DNA of 64,000 nt, taken from Trochalopteron elliotii. Lineage: Eukaryota > Chordata > Aves > Passeriformes > Leiothrichidae. The stretch is taken from assembly GCA_024734555.1 (NCBI GenBank), contig JANPWX010000557.1, forward strand, positions 871,142 to 935,141, in the 5' to 3' direction. The stretch's first letter is position 1, and each line of letters opens with the position of its first letter. The notes beneath the pieces are model-generated. The model was not told where the DNA came from and did no database searches. It saw only the letters and a program-made list of their open reading frames with translations. Below, one piece after another: positions 1 through 13,600 of the stretch. A program made the position numbers and the translations under genes.

Positions 1-3000
1 CTTGTTTTCAATCTCTTTGCCAATTATTTTTACATCTCAAGACCTTCTCTCCTCTGCAGTGTCTGCACATGTTGCTAATAAGGTGTTCTGAACTTTGTCA
101 AAACTCTTACAGAAATCTAGTGCCAGCTCCTTCACTCTCATCTACTTTCTCTTCAAAGAACTCCAAGAGGTTTGCAAGAAAAACATCCTGCCCTCATATA
201 AACCACACTGACTCTTCCCAAACTGATTGTGTTTATCTCATTGTCAAACATATTTTTGTCTATTACAGCTTTTACCAGTTTATGTACTACAGATGCCAGG
301 CTTACAAGCTCTTGGTTTCCTGGATTCTCCCAAACCTTTCTTTAAAGATTAATGTTATACCCACTCTCCATGCTTCAGGTGCCAAGAAATTCTTAAAAGC
401 AATGTTACACACTGCCTTTGGCAACACAGCTATTTCATACTTGAGTTCCTCAGACCTCAGGTGAAGCCTTCCAGTCCTGGCAATCTGTTAGCATTCAGGG
501 CTGCTGAAATGTTGGATTCTGGATCCAAACCAGAAACCTGTTTTGCCAGCATTTTATGTTCTGTGACAAAGTGGGGGAGCAAGAAGATGCCATCAACACC
601 CTCAGCAAGCAGCCAGTGGGAGCTCAGAATGAAAGGAGGCCTAGAGAGAGCTGGGCTATGAAGTCCCACACACATCCTCCTACACAAAACCCTCACACAT
701 GCCCTGTGTGGGAGGGTGGAACTCCTTACAAATGTAAGAGGAACAGTGATCACTGCACTCAAGAGCCAGCAGTGGAACCACATGGCATCTTCCCAGTACT
801 GATCAACAACAGGCCTCTGCTCCTCCATCACAGAACAGCCACATAAGGGGTGTGTTTTCAAGTAACTTAATTGTCAGGCCATTTGACCAAATGAAGCACA
901 GTCAGTAAGTGGGTGGTTATCTCGGAATAGACACACTGTCACTCACCTCAACTGCCCAACTGAGATCACATCAGCCTGCAGGGGTCTGGTGTGGTCTTTG
1001 CCAGCCACCACACCAAGGTGCCAAAAACACATGGACAAGGGTTAACATGTTTAATGAAAGAAAAAGGTTGTGTATATGAAAGTCAAAGGTTGTGTTTATT
1101 AAGTCTTCCCTTTATTAAGGGCTGTTCACTCCACTGAAAAAAGGCAGATGGGAAGATGACTTCAACTTATGTGCCAAGACAGTTGGGGCAGAAGTTGTGA
1201 TCAAGACAGAGCTTTACTTGCCTTCCCCACTCCTCAATCACCCCCAAAGACAGCCATGATCAGGACAGACAGCAGCACAGTCCAGTGGTACAAACACAGT
1301 CAGTGACCTTCAAGCAGACGTTTCATAAATTGGATAGAATAAGGTTGAAAAATAAAAAGTCTCACTGTACTGCACTCCTCTGCCATAAGTGGCACCCTGA
1401 GCCTTGCTGACCTCCCAGGAGCACACAGCTGCTTGGGGTCCAAGTCCTCATTTCACACCCCAAGACTTCCAGGATGACTCTCCTGGGCTGCACAGAACAA
1501 GCAGGGGAAGGGCACAGACCAAGTGCAAGGCACCTGCAGAAGGATGCACAATAGGTTTTAACTCCCACCTCAAAACAGATGTGGTTCTTTGGTTACACTT
1601 ATGAGTGTTGCAAATTTGGGTGCCAAAAGATGGCTGCAGTTAAGAGTATTTACCTGTATTTCAGCTTGACTGAAAACCCAGTAAAACCTCCAGGTTGTAT
1701 GAAGACAATTTCAGCAACACACCTCGAGCTTGAAAAGGAACAGACTTGAGGAGCTGCAGTGTCAAATGAGATTGAGTCCAGGTCTCTGCACTATGATCTA
1801 CTTTGCCATCTGTCCAGGACATTCCCACAGGCTGCTGCCTTTGCCCAAGTGCAGGTCTCCAGGGCTGGTGCCCTGTCACCCCTGAGAGAAGGGCCCTCTC
1901 ATGCTGCAGGAGGCTCCTGCATCCAGCCACTCTACTTCCAAACCTCTGTAAGACTGCCCTGTCTCCCATCCCACTCCTCACTCCTAGTTTATTTTATGAA
2001 TTCTCCACAAGCCTTTCCTTTTTCACACCAGAGGCTCTAAGAATTCATCATTCTTCCACAGGAGTCTATTTGCCCCATCTCTCCAACACATGCACTCCAC
2101 GTGTATCCCCTCATTCCTTTGTCTAACCACACTTCGTTTTCCCTGTTTCTTCACCAGGGCTTTGATTTCCTCTCTTTCCAAAGACTTCACATGCCATGCA
2201 TTGTTTTTAATCTCACTGACAGGATCACAGCTGCTGGCAAAGTCATGCCTCTTTTCCCTCTTCTGATCTTAAACAAAATCAGTGGTTTTCTATCCAGAAA
2301 TCAGTCCTGAGTATTACAGCTGATCAGATGCAGCAGCCTGCATCTGCTGCGCTGGCACCTTGTCACAGGCAGATAATGCAGAGACAGGCAAGTTCTTACT
2401 CTCACCTTGCTTCTCTAATGGGCAGATCAAAAACACTAACTGTGTGACAGAAATGAAAATAAAGTATCTGGGCTCCTCAAGATGTATTCATTAACCAGGT
2501 GCTAGGGTTGCCAGGGATTTCAGTGGCTTGGGGTTTGAGATACAGGCTTTGAATTTTGATAACGGTGGTGCCATTTCAATCGAGGTAGAATTCCGATTGC
2601 ACAGATATGAAAAGTGTTCATTAAGAAGAAAAGGGAAAGGAACTAAAAGAACAATCCTGCAGAAAAATCAATCTATTTTGAAACATCGGCTCAGCCACAG
2701 CAGGAAATGAAGTCCTCAGTCTGCTAACTGGCTTTGGTCTCTACTACCCCAGGAAGAAAGGAGAGGCCAAGGCATGGAGCACCATGACCTCTGTATGCTT
2801 TAAATACCCAAGGATTAGTCTGAAATAAAGTAGTTCTCATTTTGGAAAGTCTTGTGCTACCAACAAAACTGAAAAATACCCCTAGTTTTGCAGACTGCTT
2901 GAAAGTTGAGGAGAACAGGCAAACATGTTTGACAAACCAACCTGTTTTCCTTACAATTATCTCCATCTCCTGGAGAGTTTCTGCTGAGCTTATTAAAAAG

Positions 3001-6000
3001 CTAGCAGCATCTGGCTCTTTGCAATCAAGTTCATCTCTTACTTCTGCAGTATTCACTTGGCTGACCTGGGCAGCTTTTAAAGCCTGATGTCTGCTATCCT
3101 ACAGGCCACCAGGAGACAGGAAAGGTTCATTTCAAGCAGAGGTGATCAAACAGGGAAGGGCAGAGAGGACCTGAAAAGCATCAGGCACACACGTGGGAGC
3201 CCATCTAAAATTTCAAACCCTCTTCTAAAGGAAATCAGATGGAGCTCAGGCTTAGGATTCGTTTGCAGGGAACAATTTGCTTTTCTAATCTGGCTCTCCA
3301 TTCCCATAGCACACCTGTGACGTGATATCCTCCTCCTCATCTGTCTCTCATTCCTGATCCAAGCCTTCCTTCTGCCCACACAATGCTGCACCATCCCACC
3401 TTCTCTCCTGGCTCCTACCTGTGCCCAGCGAGCCCAGGCACAGGCACTTGCTGTGACTTCTCATTACTGCTCAGAATTTACCATTGCCCTCTGCAGCCCT
3501 CATGGTTATTATACTCTCATCACCTGGGCAAGTGAGCTCAATCTTCACTTTTCTGGTTTTTTATTGTCTGTTTATTAGATGGGCCCTTTGTGAACTCAGC
3601 AGTTCACACTCTCCTGTGGTGCCAAGTGTAAAATTAATATTGACTAAAAAATCTGGGCACTTCTCTCTGGCCAGAAAGGAAACATTTCAAAATAATGGGA
3701 ATGTTAGAGTGTTTCACACCCACTGCCATCCTTCTGAACCCTCCAACTCTTGCTGCTCATTTCTAAATGGGCCCTGTGTGTTGTGAGTGGGTGGGTGCCT
3801 CCCTCAGCCAGCCCAGTGCCCAGACCCAGAGCCCACTGGTCTCCTCACAGGCAGCCAGAAGTGCTGGTGTGTCAAACCAGCCTGGTCCTGCTCACTCATT
3901 TAGAGGCAGGCAAAGCCACAGCCTCTTCCTTTGTGGAATGTCCTAACAGCCTAACTGGGTCTGGCTGAGAGCTCTGCTGGCACTCAGGGACACAGCCCAA
4001 GGCCTACTGTCCACCTTGCTGCTGCTGAGCTCCCACAAATGTTTTGGAGCATGGAGATGGTTCTGTCTCCATTGCTTCATTTCAGCTCTCTGGCCAAGAA
4101 GTGACTGCCAGTGACTGAGGGACAATTACTGACAAATCTGGTAGGCTATTTACCTCCATACAGCAGTAGCTACCTGGTCTACAGCTGAGACCACAAGCTT
4201 TTTTGCTAAGTATCACCAAATAACCCCTAAAGAGATGACAATAACTCCTGCTAGCTCAGAAATTTGTAAGAGGAGACATTCCCTATCAGCCAAGCATGGG
4301 CTGTGACTCATGGTAGGGGTAACCATGCCAAAAAGACCAGTTCCTGTATCTCCCTCCAGACATTGCCCTGTTTCCATAGGGAAGTGCCAGGATTTTCTAA
4401 CTGGTGCATTCCCCTCAGGTGGTCATGGCCAAGTAGTAGATTTGAGGTGCTTGTGGCTCAAAATCCCCCAAGGAGGTCAAGAAACACAGTCCAGGGAGGA
4501 GAAGAGGATTAGAGATGCTGAACATGCAGCTATGACTTCAGGCAAAAGGAATCTTGCTCTTGCATTCCTTGAACATCCTAACCCTTTATAGCCAAGAGCT
4601 CTTTGCCAGGCTCCCAAAACCACTCTACAATGCAATTATACCAATGTAACACCATTACCATTATTACCTCTGTGCCCCTGCATGGCAAGTGTAAGAACAG
4701 AGAGTTTGGACTTTACTGATTTCATCTCTTCAGGTTGCGTTGCCAACATGAATCATTTGAGAAACACTGAACAACAAACAATTTATTTGTTCCTGTTTTC
4801 CTCACTTCCATTAACTGCTCCTATCCAGACCATGCCTGCTATAGAAGACTCCAGTATCACTGCTCTTGCTTTCAAAATGAAGATAATACTGAATAAACTT
4901 TTGTTCTCCAGTGGAACCAAACTAATGACAGAAGTCTGATGTGAATCTATCTCTCCTGGTCACCCTGGACACATTGCAGACTTCTGGCCCTGTTATAAAT
5001 GAAGGAATGGTAGAATATTATTGCACACAGGAGAGAACCAAGGCACAGAAGTGCCTGTCACATCACATGCCACTAGATGACCAGGAACTGAGCTCCCACC
5101 TCCAGCCATGACAGATAAAGAATTTAGTTTTTTAAACAGAAAGAACACATGGTCTCTAATGCTTCACCTGTGGACACTTAAAATAATTGGATGTGGACAG
5201 ATTAAAGACAAATGGCAGTTGCTCAGATGAATATAGTGTACTATATGGAGCTATGAAAACTGCCAAAAGTACTTGATTTTCAGATTATACCAGCCGTAAA
5301 AAATATGGATTACAGAACACTGTTGGGAGAGGAGAGCAAATGCTTTCCAAATGAAGTATCAGATCAGGCACTAACAAAACTGTGCACCTGCTAAGCAGGG
5401 CCATGTGCAGTGAACCCCCTGCCCAGCACAGCCAAACTGCAGGTGTACAACCACAGCTCACACACAGCCAGCACAAGGCTTTGCAGCAGCACAGACCCAC
5501 ATGGGATTCTGTCCCTCCCTTCCTACAAAGGTGGAAAAATTCCAAGTGTGCAATTGAGTCAGCTTTCCTCACACTACAAATAACAGGCAAGACCAACAGT
5601 GACAGGTTTTGAAATCCTCATCCTCTGGCTCACAGGAGAATCTATTTTAGTGAAGGCACAGAGGGATAAAAGCCTTCATGTCCTATGAACAATTTCACTT
5701 TACTAAACCAAAAATTAAAAACCCCGTCCTCATAAAAAGATGGCAAGTTCTTCTTTGTCTTGCAAGATCTTTACAAAAGGAAAAACCATGCACTCCAAGC
5801 TCTCCATCTCGTTAAGATAAATCAACTTAAGAGGTATATTCTTCTGCTGTGTAGTCCTGTACAACATACAAATCATATTGTCAAATTGATGGCAGATCAG
5901 ATGAGGACAGGCTGGCAACAGCTACCCAGGGTGCAGCCCCTTGTGGGACAAGCAAATCAGCCCTGCTGCACACCTGACAAAAACTCTTCCTTGGTCCTTC

Positions 6001-9000
6001 ATGTCTGTGCTTAAAATATAAGGAAAGTGCAGCTTTGAGAAGACAGGCCCAGCCCTCCAGCTAGAAAAAACACGTTAATCAGTCTTCACATTAAATGTGT
6101 GAGTAGTCTTCAGGAGGATTAACCAGAGCAGGAGTGGGAGCTCCTGAAACATGTTGCTTGTATTGAAATATACCTTACAATATAACAATTCTTCTTCTTC
6201 AGAGGAAGCCAAAAAGGTAAGGAACATACTACCTGTGGCTTGATATGACTATCTCCACTTAATATCAATAGCTGAGACTTCACATTATTTTATTTGATAA
6301 CTGATACTTGTCTCAGTTTTTCACAAAATGGCCACAATGGCCATTATTATTGTGCTGTTTGTCCAACAAAAATGTAAAAGGCAGTTTTACTTAGCAGATG
6401 TTTATGACTGTGATGAAGATAAACTTCAATAACCACTCAGTAATGATTAAGGCATGTTAGAGTTTAAAGCTCTAGATTACAATAACCTTTAAAACCAGAT
6501 TGTTTTCCTTTGCATTGCTGCAGGGCAGAGTAAAGGAGGTTAAGATACCTTAATTGCATTTCCACTCCTAGCATGTTTTTAACTCATGCTTGGACTACTG
6601 TTCTGGAGTTTCTAAGGCTTCAGTTGAAAGGATGTCATCTGAACTGCAAAAACAGGAAAACACCCCAACCAAACTAACCAAGAAAACATAAGCATTTCCT
6701 GAAATTAAATCTCAGACAACTGGGATATATCTGACACTCAGCAATGATGCAGTGCAGAGACAACAGGATTAAACATCCACACAGCAAAGGACAGACTACC
6801 TCAGCTGATCCAGAAAGTTATGCCAGGTCATTACTTATCCAAATAGCCCAAGCCCCACAAGATTTCACCTTGGCAATCCTGCTTCCAGTTGTCAATGATT
6901 CTTCAGTAGCTGAGACATTTCTGCACTGCAGCACAGTGTTGACACCACGCACTGCACATCCACTCACACCTTCTCCCTCTGGATTCAGCAACCAGCCAAA
7001 TTTTACAGGCAATTAAAAGCCATATTTTACAATGGGGGCAGGAATAAGGAGAGGCAGAGCAAAGTGCTCCTCTGACTCCCTGCAGAGCTCTTGACACAGC
7101 AAGCTTGTGTCAGATACACTGAGCTCCAAGTGACTCCTTACAAAGTTTTGTGTGTTAATGCAGAGGGCAGAAGTTAATCTGGATGCCACTGGCTGGAGGG
7201 AGATGACAGCATGTTTTGTTCTCTAAATGAGAGCGGTTGCTTCAAGCACAGGGGCACTGTATTGGCAAGTCTGTTTCTCAGCACAGCTTTAATAAAATGT
7301 ATAGGAGTCTAGCACTCAATTTGTGGGAAATGGTTTGAAAGCTATTCTCTACCTCCCAGGCTCACACGTGATGTGACTGGGATTTACAACCTCAGTTAAC
7401 TTAACGCAGGTTTTCCAATTTGCATCTATTTCCTGAAAGACTCAAGTCTAAGGAAAGTGGATGCTAATGTAGGAGCCTGTATTTGGATTGGTGAAGCAGA
7501 TAATCCAAGATTAATTTTCATCTGACAAAAGAAATCTATTATTGCAGTGTCAAACTCCAGTGTGCAGCTAGTAGCTCTCAGCAAAGCTGGAAATGCAACT
7601 CAGCACCTGCATTCTTGCACACAGGTGCTACTGGAAAATGCCCAGAGCAATTGGAGTTATTCTGACAGGGGCAAAGTCCCTGGCCAAAACATCCTGTCTT
7701 ATGACCTGGCTTCTGGATAGATGGAGCATTGAGCTAGTGTGGACACTGCAACAATAAGATTAAGCTGACCACTGATGGGCACAACAGTCCTTTAGAAAAG
7801 CAGAGAGCAGATCCAGCTCCTCACCACACACAGAGCTCCATTCAACAAGTCACCCACTGCAGATGATTCAGGTCCATTGCACCTCTGCTGCCTGACACCT
7901 ATCTCCCATTACATCTTCAGAAAAATGCTACAGGAATTTTATGTCCTAGGGTGACTTTACGATGCCTGTATCCCCAGTCATCTGTTCTGTTTATGTTGGA
8001 TATTGTGTTCTGTACCTTTAACACTGGTTCTGAGAGTGAAGGGGGAGAAAGAGAAGCCCTGACTTTGTTTTCACAAACTGCACTCACTGCTCCACATTCT
8101 GCTCCTGGACTGGGTTGTCTGCAGCCTGGATAGACAGCAGGACAGACCTCCTTTGCTTTTATTTTAGCTAGCTGAGGCAGAGAACTTCCCTGGACTGTTT
8201 TTTCTTTCCTTTTTCTTAGAACTGTTTGAACCTGCTCTGGACTGCAAAGCCAGAAGAGCACTGGGAGCTCACACTTGTGGCCCACTGGGGCCTGGGTCTC
8301 AGCATTATCCAGAGGGACAGACAAGAGCTGTGGGTGTAGCTTGGCTCACTCAGTCAAGGACTTCCTCAATTTTGCCATCTCTTCACACAGTGAGAGGTTT
8401 TATTGTTTCATATTACTCATTTTTTAATGCCTGTGGATACTTTGCTTGTTAAATAAATACTTTTTCCAATTTTCTCTGAGGAAATCTTTTCTCAAACTGG
8501 TTGGGGGAGGGTCCACTTGAATTTGCTATTCTGGAGGGACCCCACTCGGAGGTTTTCTCCTAAACTTGCCCTAAACCAGGTCATTTTAGCAATTGCAATA
8601 TTAGCAGCTGCTCTGACATTCAGAAGTGGTTGCTAGTGTGATCTCCATAGTGGTGAAGATGTTTTCTTTCATGCAAAGCCTAGAGCTACACTGTCATGGC
8701 CCTCAGTCCCCCACTCCTCCATTAGACACCAATATTAACCCCAAAGCTTCTGCAGATGTCAGAAATATGTCTGTCTGTGCTTCCTCAGCTGGAAAGGGAG
8801 AGGAGGAGGTAAAAGAGCACCTGGACGTGGATACACAAAGGCAAAACTCAGCTGGCCATGACAATAACACATTATAAAGCTAATTAGTATTTTTTTCCTG
8901 CATATTGATGGACTCCATCTACCTGCCAGAACCAGGCTGTTGACACCACTTTGGGCAAGGCAGCAAGACAAGTGTTGCACTTCCTTGCTCTGTCCTGCCC

Positions 9001-10449
9001 AGCTGAGGTCAGTGGGAGCTCTGCAGCCACTTTCAGAGAAAGCAGAAAGAGGCTCAGCATTCTGAAGGCTTAAAGTCTTTTACAGGCTTCTAATAAACCT
9101 CAGTGGTGCTCCCAGCTCACAATCCCAGAATATTTTACCAACATTTACCACTTTAAGTCAATATTGTGTTTAAGGACCAGCAGCTTGAAAAGAGATCCAA
9201 CAGATGGAGGCACTTTCCTAGCTCAGCTCACTGCAATCTGGTCAGGATGGCCTGGCAAGGAACAAGCCCTCTTGGCTCGTGCAGCCTGGAGAAGGGTTCC
9301 CAGTACTGACAGAAGAGCCATTTGTCACCTGGCCACTGGGAACTAGACTGTCATCCAAACCCCATGGCATCAGGGAACATTTTCAGTTGTGGCAGTTGGT
9401 GACTGCTGAAAGCTGAGCAAGTACTGAGGGAGGAATGGTAGCACACTTCTACAAGTGAGCAGTTTTCAAGGCACCTTTCCCTACTGATAACACCAGAAAG
9501 GTCCTTTCCTGTTGAGATAGCTCCTATGGATCACTGCTACAAGCCCATTACCTAGAGCAGAGAACCTAACAGAAAATATCCATAGACAAAAAAATAATAA
9601 ATATCCAGCAGCAGGATTAACTCGATAAATCTAAACTATGGAACAGAAACTTTATAATTGGCTTGGCAATCCTGGTTACTGGGTGCAGACCATCCCAACC
9701 TCCTTGGCATCACACTGGGGATGTACCTGAGCACACGCACCCCTCCTTGAGCAAGGGAACTTGGGCAAGCCCAGAGAAACCTCAGTATGTAGCCACAGGA
9801 TCCCCCAGTCCAGGTGATCCATGGAAAAGCATTCACACTATTTGCCACTGACTGTCAGAGTCCATTCACCTTCAGCACCCTGATTCTTTTAAGCTCAAGT
9901 ATTTCCACCTTCAGGGTAATGCAAAGCCTTCATGCAACATTGCAGGGGGAGAACACCACCTTTCCAACCTCTGCTATGCAAACAGTTTACACACTGGAGC
10001 ACAGGATTTATTCATACCCATCCCAGCATGAATAATGCCAGACCTCAAGCAATCCATCCTTCAGACTGTGGCAGAATGAGCTGGTTCAATGACCTACTGG
10101 GGTAGCAATTGCCCCTTGATGGTTACAGAAACAGAAAGTCCTGTCTGATCCATGCCCCAAAGATGGTCTGAAATCCCCATGCTTGCCTGAGAGAAGACAT
10201 AAAAGGATTACAGGCTTAAGCCATCTGTGCTGGGGTCCTCACTCCTCATATATGCCCCATGGTGCAAAGAAACATGTCATGAGATATGACACTGTCTTCC
10301 TCTTGTCGAGCTGAATCTGTCTCCTTGGAAGCAACAACTCACAGTGACATGTCACAACCACATGAAGATGCAAAACTACCAATATTGTAATAATCCATAA
10401 GTCTCAAAATAAATCTTCGCTCTTCTTGCTGGAAGCAACAAAGATCAAT

Positions 10450-10603
10450 GGAAAAAAACCCCAAAAAACAAGGAGTCTCTCAGACTGTGGAGAAGGTAGC
10501 AGCTCAGAAAATAAACCCTGGGAAGGTAGGAGTACTGGGGAGAAGCTTTTAGAATGACCTACAACAGGGAAAAAAACCCAAAAAAGCAAACAAAAAACCC
10601 CCA
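10450..10603. repeat. Pair of A-rich low-complexity tracts
   Basis: Two near-identical A/C tracts lie about 120 bp apart: one from about 10450 (GGA7C4A6-type) and one from about 10568 (GGA7C3A6-type, followed by another A6C5 run). A similar A8C4 run occurs near 27,245. They may reflect slippage, a local duplication or a common low-complexity pattern. Confidence 0.5.
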
Positions 10604-13600
10604 GGGTCTGACAGAGATCCTCATCTTTCCTGAGTTTAGCTTTTGTGTCACGTTAACTCAACTCCTTGTCAAAACAAGTTCTGTTTTGATGCTGTCAGCA
10701 CAGTGGGCTTAACATAGCTTAAGAAAAACATCTCACATTATTCTTCATACTTCATATATCATCTCCAACAAGCCAGAGAGCAGAAAACAAGCTGCTACTG
10801 TGCAGCTGATTATTGGTGATCATGTACACGGGCAGGCCCTGCAATGGAAGAACACTGCCAGACTTTGCTGAGCTCTGGTTTTAGCTCTGCACAGAGTAAC
10901 AACACAGGGGGAGCCTTTGACTCAGGGAAACACCCAGACTGTCAACTACAGAAACACAATGCAACATTCTCAGCACTAACAACTGAGCCAGAGAGCACCA
11001 GTCTGACAAGTCCCTTTTACATGGTACTCATTGTTAAAGAGCAACAAGGTTGTTGACCATACAAGACGTTTTCACATGTAAGGACTACTGGCAACAATTT
11101 GAAAGAAAAGTCAGAAGAGTTGAGATGGAATAAACACTGAGAAAAAGTACTGCTGTTAAAAATGTCAAAGCAAAACCTGCCATTTGGTCTTTTCCTTTGT
11201 CAAACAGTTAGGTTGCTAATCTGTTAGAAGGAGCAAGTCACTCCATTCTTCACAGTTATCTTATTTTGGCCAAATCCATTTCTCTGGATGGTATCTGTCT
11301 TTGCACATACAGTAATTTAATAGAGCTTCTGGCTTCAGACACAGAATGTTAAGTAGTTACTGATTTTTGTTTATCTGCAGAAAACCAGAACGTTCTCCTA
11401 ACTGCATGGTAATAAAACTTGTGGGCTGCAACTCTGAAATAATGCAGGTCAACTTTCTAAAGCATCATCTGTTTAACTTAGGAGAATCCCAGAAGACATG
11501 AAGATGATTCCTGGTACCAAAGTTTTCCTGCCAGTGTTTCACTGTGCACTGTTTTCTTTTGCATATCCACCCTGTGAAAATCTCATCATCATTCTCCCCT
11601 GGTACTCAAGAGGGATCTTGTACTGCTCTCAGCAGTCAGCATTATAGTCTTTATACTCTGCTGAGATTTGATGGTTCATTTCCTCTGCCCAGACTAACTT
11701 CAATTGTCAATAGTGCCCTGCAGTTCTGTAAAAAAAGTACATGCAAAATATACTTATTTGTACTTAGAGCAGATAGTTCATTTTGAAATTTCCTTACACA
11801 GCAAGCCAGTGGTGATGAAACAGGTTTAAACTACAGATTATTATTATTAAACATTTCTTCATTTTCAAAGCTTTCATGCTAAATTTTTGGACTTGGTTGA
11901 CAACATGCTCAAAGTGGTCTTGTTCTGCTCCTTTGTGAAGAACCTGAGTGTAGCAGCAATGCTTATTTCTCCCACTTTTCAGGAGGCTGGGAGCTTAGCA
12001 TGAAAAATTAAAAAGTATAGGATCTGGGGTGTGGCTCAGAAGGGATGTTCTGTGTTTTTAAGTCCAGTCTGTGCTACTGCTGGCACTCATGCCCTGTAAT
12101 TCATCAGCAATGTCCTAGAAAATTCATTTTTTCTCTCTCCTTTTCCCATGGGAAAGATGCTTCACAACCTCACTCTGATGGTTGGAAGCATTCTTCTTAT
12201 TTGCAGCCCCCATTTGTTGAGGACTAGATTGTACATTCTTATGCTCACATTTCCCTTCAGCTTAAATGAGGCAGCCCTTCCCCAGTACCTCTTCCTAGGA
12301 TGCATTCATCAGCAGACAGCTTTCACAGACCTGTCAGACTTCTTTTATTGCTAGCTACACTGAGTCAATTTTTTAGCATTCTCTCACCAGACTGGGTCTC
12401 TCTTAGCCAATCACCTCAGCTATCCTCATTTCCCAAGCCAAATTCAGAATGTGAGATGGGGTAGTGGAACAAGGCTCAAGCATGACCCTTAATCCTGTTG
12501 GATCCACCCTCTGGCTCCTCATTCCCATCTCTATGCAGAAATTCAGAACCACCTCAGGTTCAAGACAAAAGCCCCTTTTTCCAGATACCATCAAGAACAA
12601 CTCCTCCCTTTCCCCACAGAAGAGAAAGTTCACTTTAAGCTATACCATACTGGTGCTCCAGGCACTATGTGGTGACAAATAGCCAGGCAGGCAGGAATAG
12701 CCAAGCTGGCTTCACCACTGCAAACAGTGGGGTGGGCCTCACTAAGACATACAAAGTCTGAGCAGCCACCTCAGGACAGCCCTGATCTGCCTGTGCAGGC
12801 AGCACAGCACAGTCTGTTGTCAGGGTTTCCTCATTAAACCCCTTGTCACTTCAGCAGACAGAGGTGATGTGAGCCCCTGTCTTTCACACATGCTTGCTCC
12901 AGTTCTTTCACCCAGGCATTCATTAGGCCACAGAGTAGAGAAGCTACTTCTTGTAGGATGCAGCACATACACACCACCTTGCTGTGGCAGATTTTTTTCA
13001 CCTTATGTCACATCACTGAGAAAATTTGGCAATAAAATTGTTAAATGCATCATGCTAAACACTGTCAACCTGAAAAGTCCCACTGGGCAGCTGCTGTACA
13101 CACTTATCTCTATGCAGCCAGGCTCTGCCATCTTGCTGGTTTAAAAGAAATGTTAATTTTCCCCATGTAGAATATGGAGCTGGATTCAATATCTGTTCCT
13201 GCCCCTTTGTTCTCACTCATTCTGTCACTGCTTTTCTCCCCCCTTTCCCTTGTAGCCACATGCCTACAGCAAGAGCAGCATTCTGGCAGATCTCTGAGGC
13301 CAAGCAGTCCAAAGCTTTCCCAAAGCCAGAAAAAGCTTCACCAGCTTACACTGGAGTAGGGCATAGAATCAGGACTCTTGCTGCTGATTGTGGTACCTCC
13401 CTTTCCCTTAAAACAAGCTGCCCCAGTGCTAAGCTCTGACTCACGTGGAGCTGACCCAGCCTCACTGCTGCACTCCAGATTAGAAACAGAGAGAGATCCT
13501 GAGCAGCCAAGCAGGGACAGACACGAGTGGGCACCTCACTCTGGCAGCCCTGTGCTCCAAGACACCTTGTTGGCAGTGATACCAGGGAGTCAGTGCTCCA

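Noticed and set aside
9240..9310. Sequence with GCAGCCTGGAGAAGGGTTCC, like an internal CR1 block
   Set aside because: Only one block resembles CR1; neighbouring blocks do not follow in order, so I did not call it.
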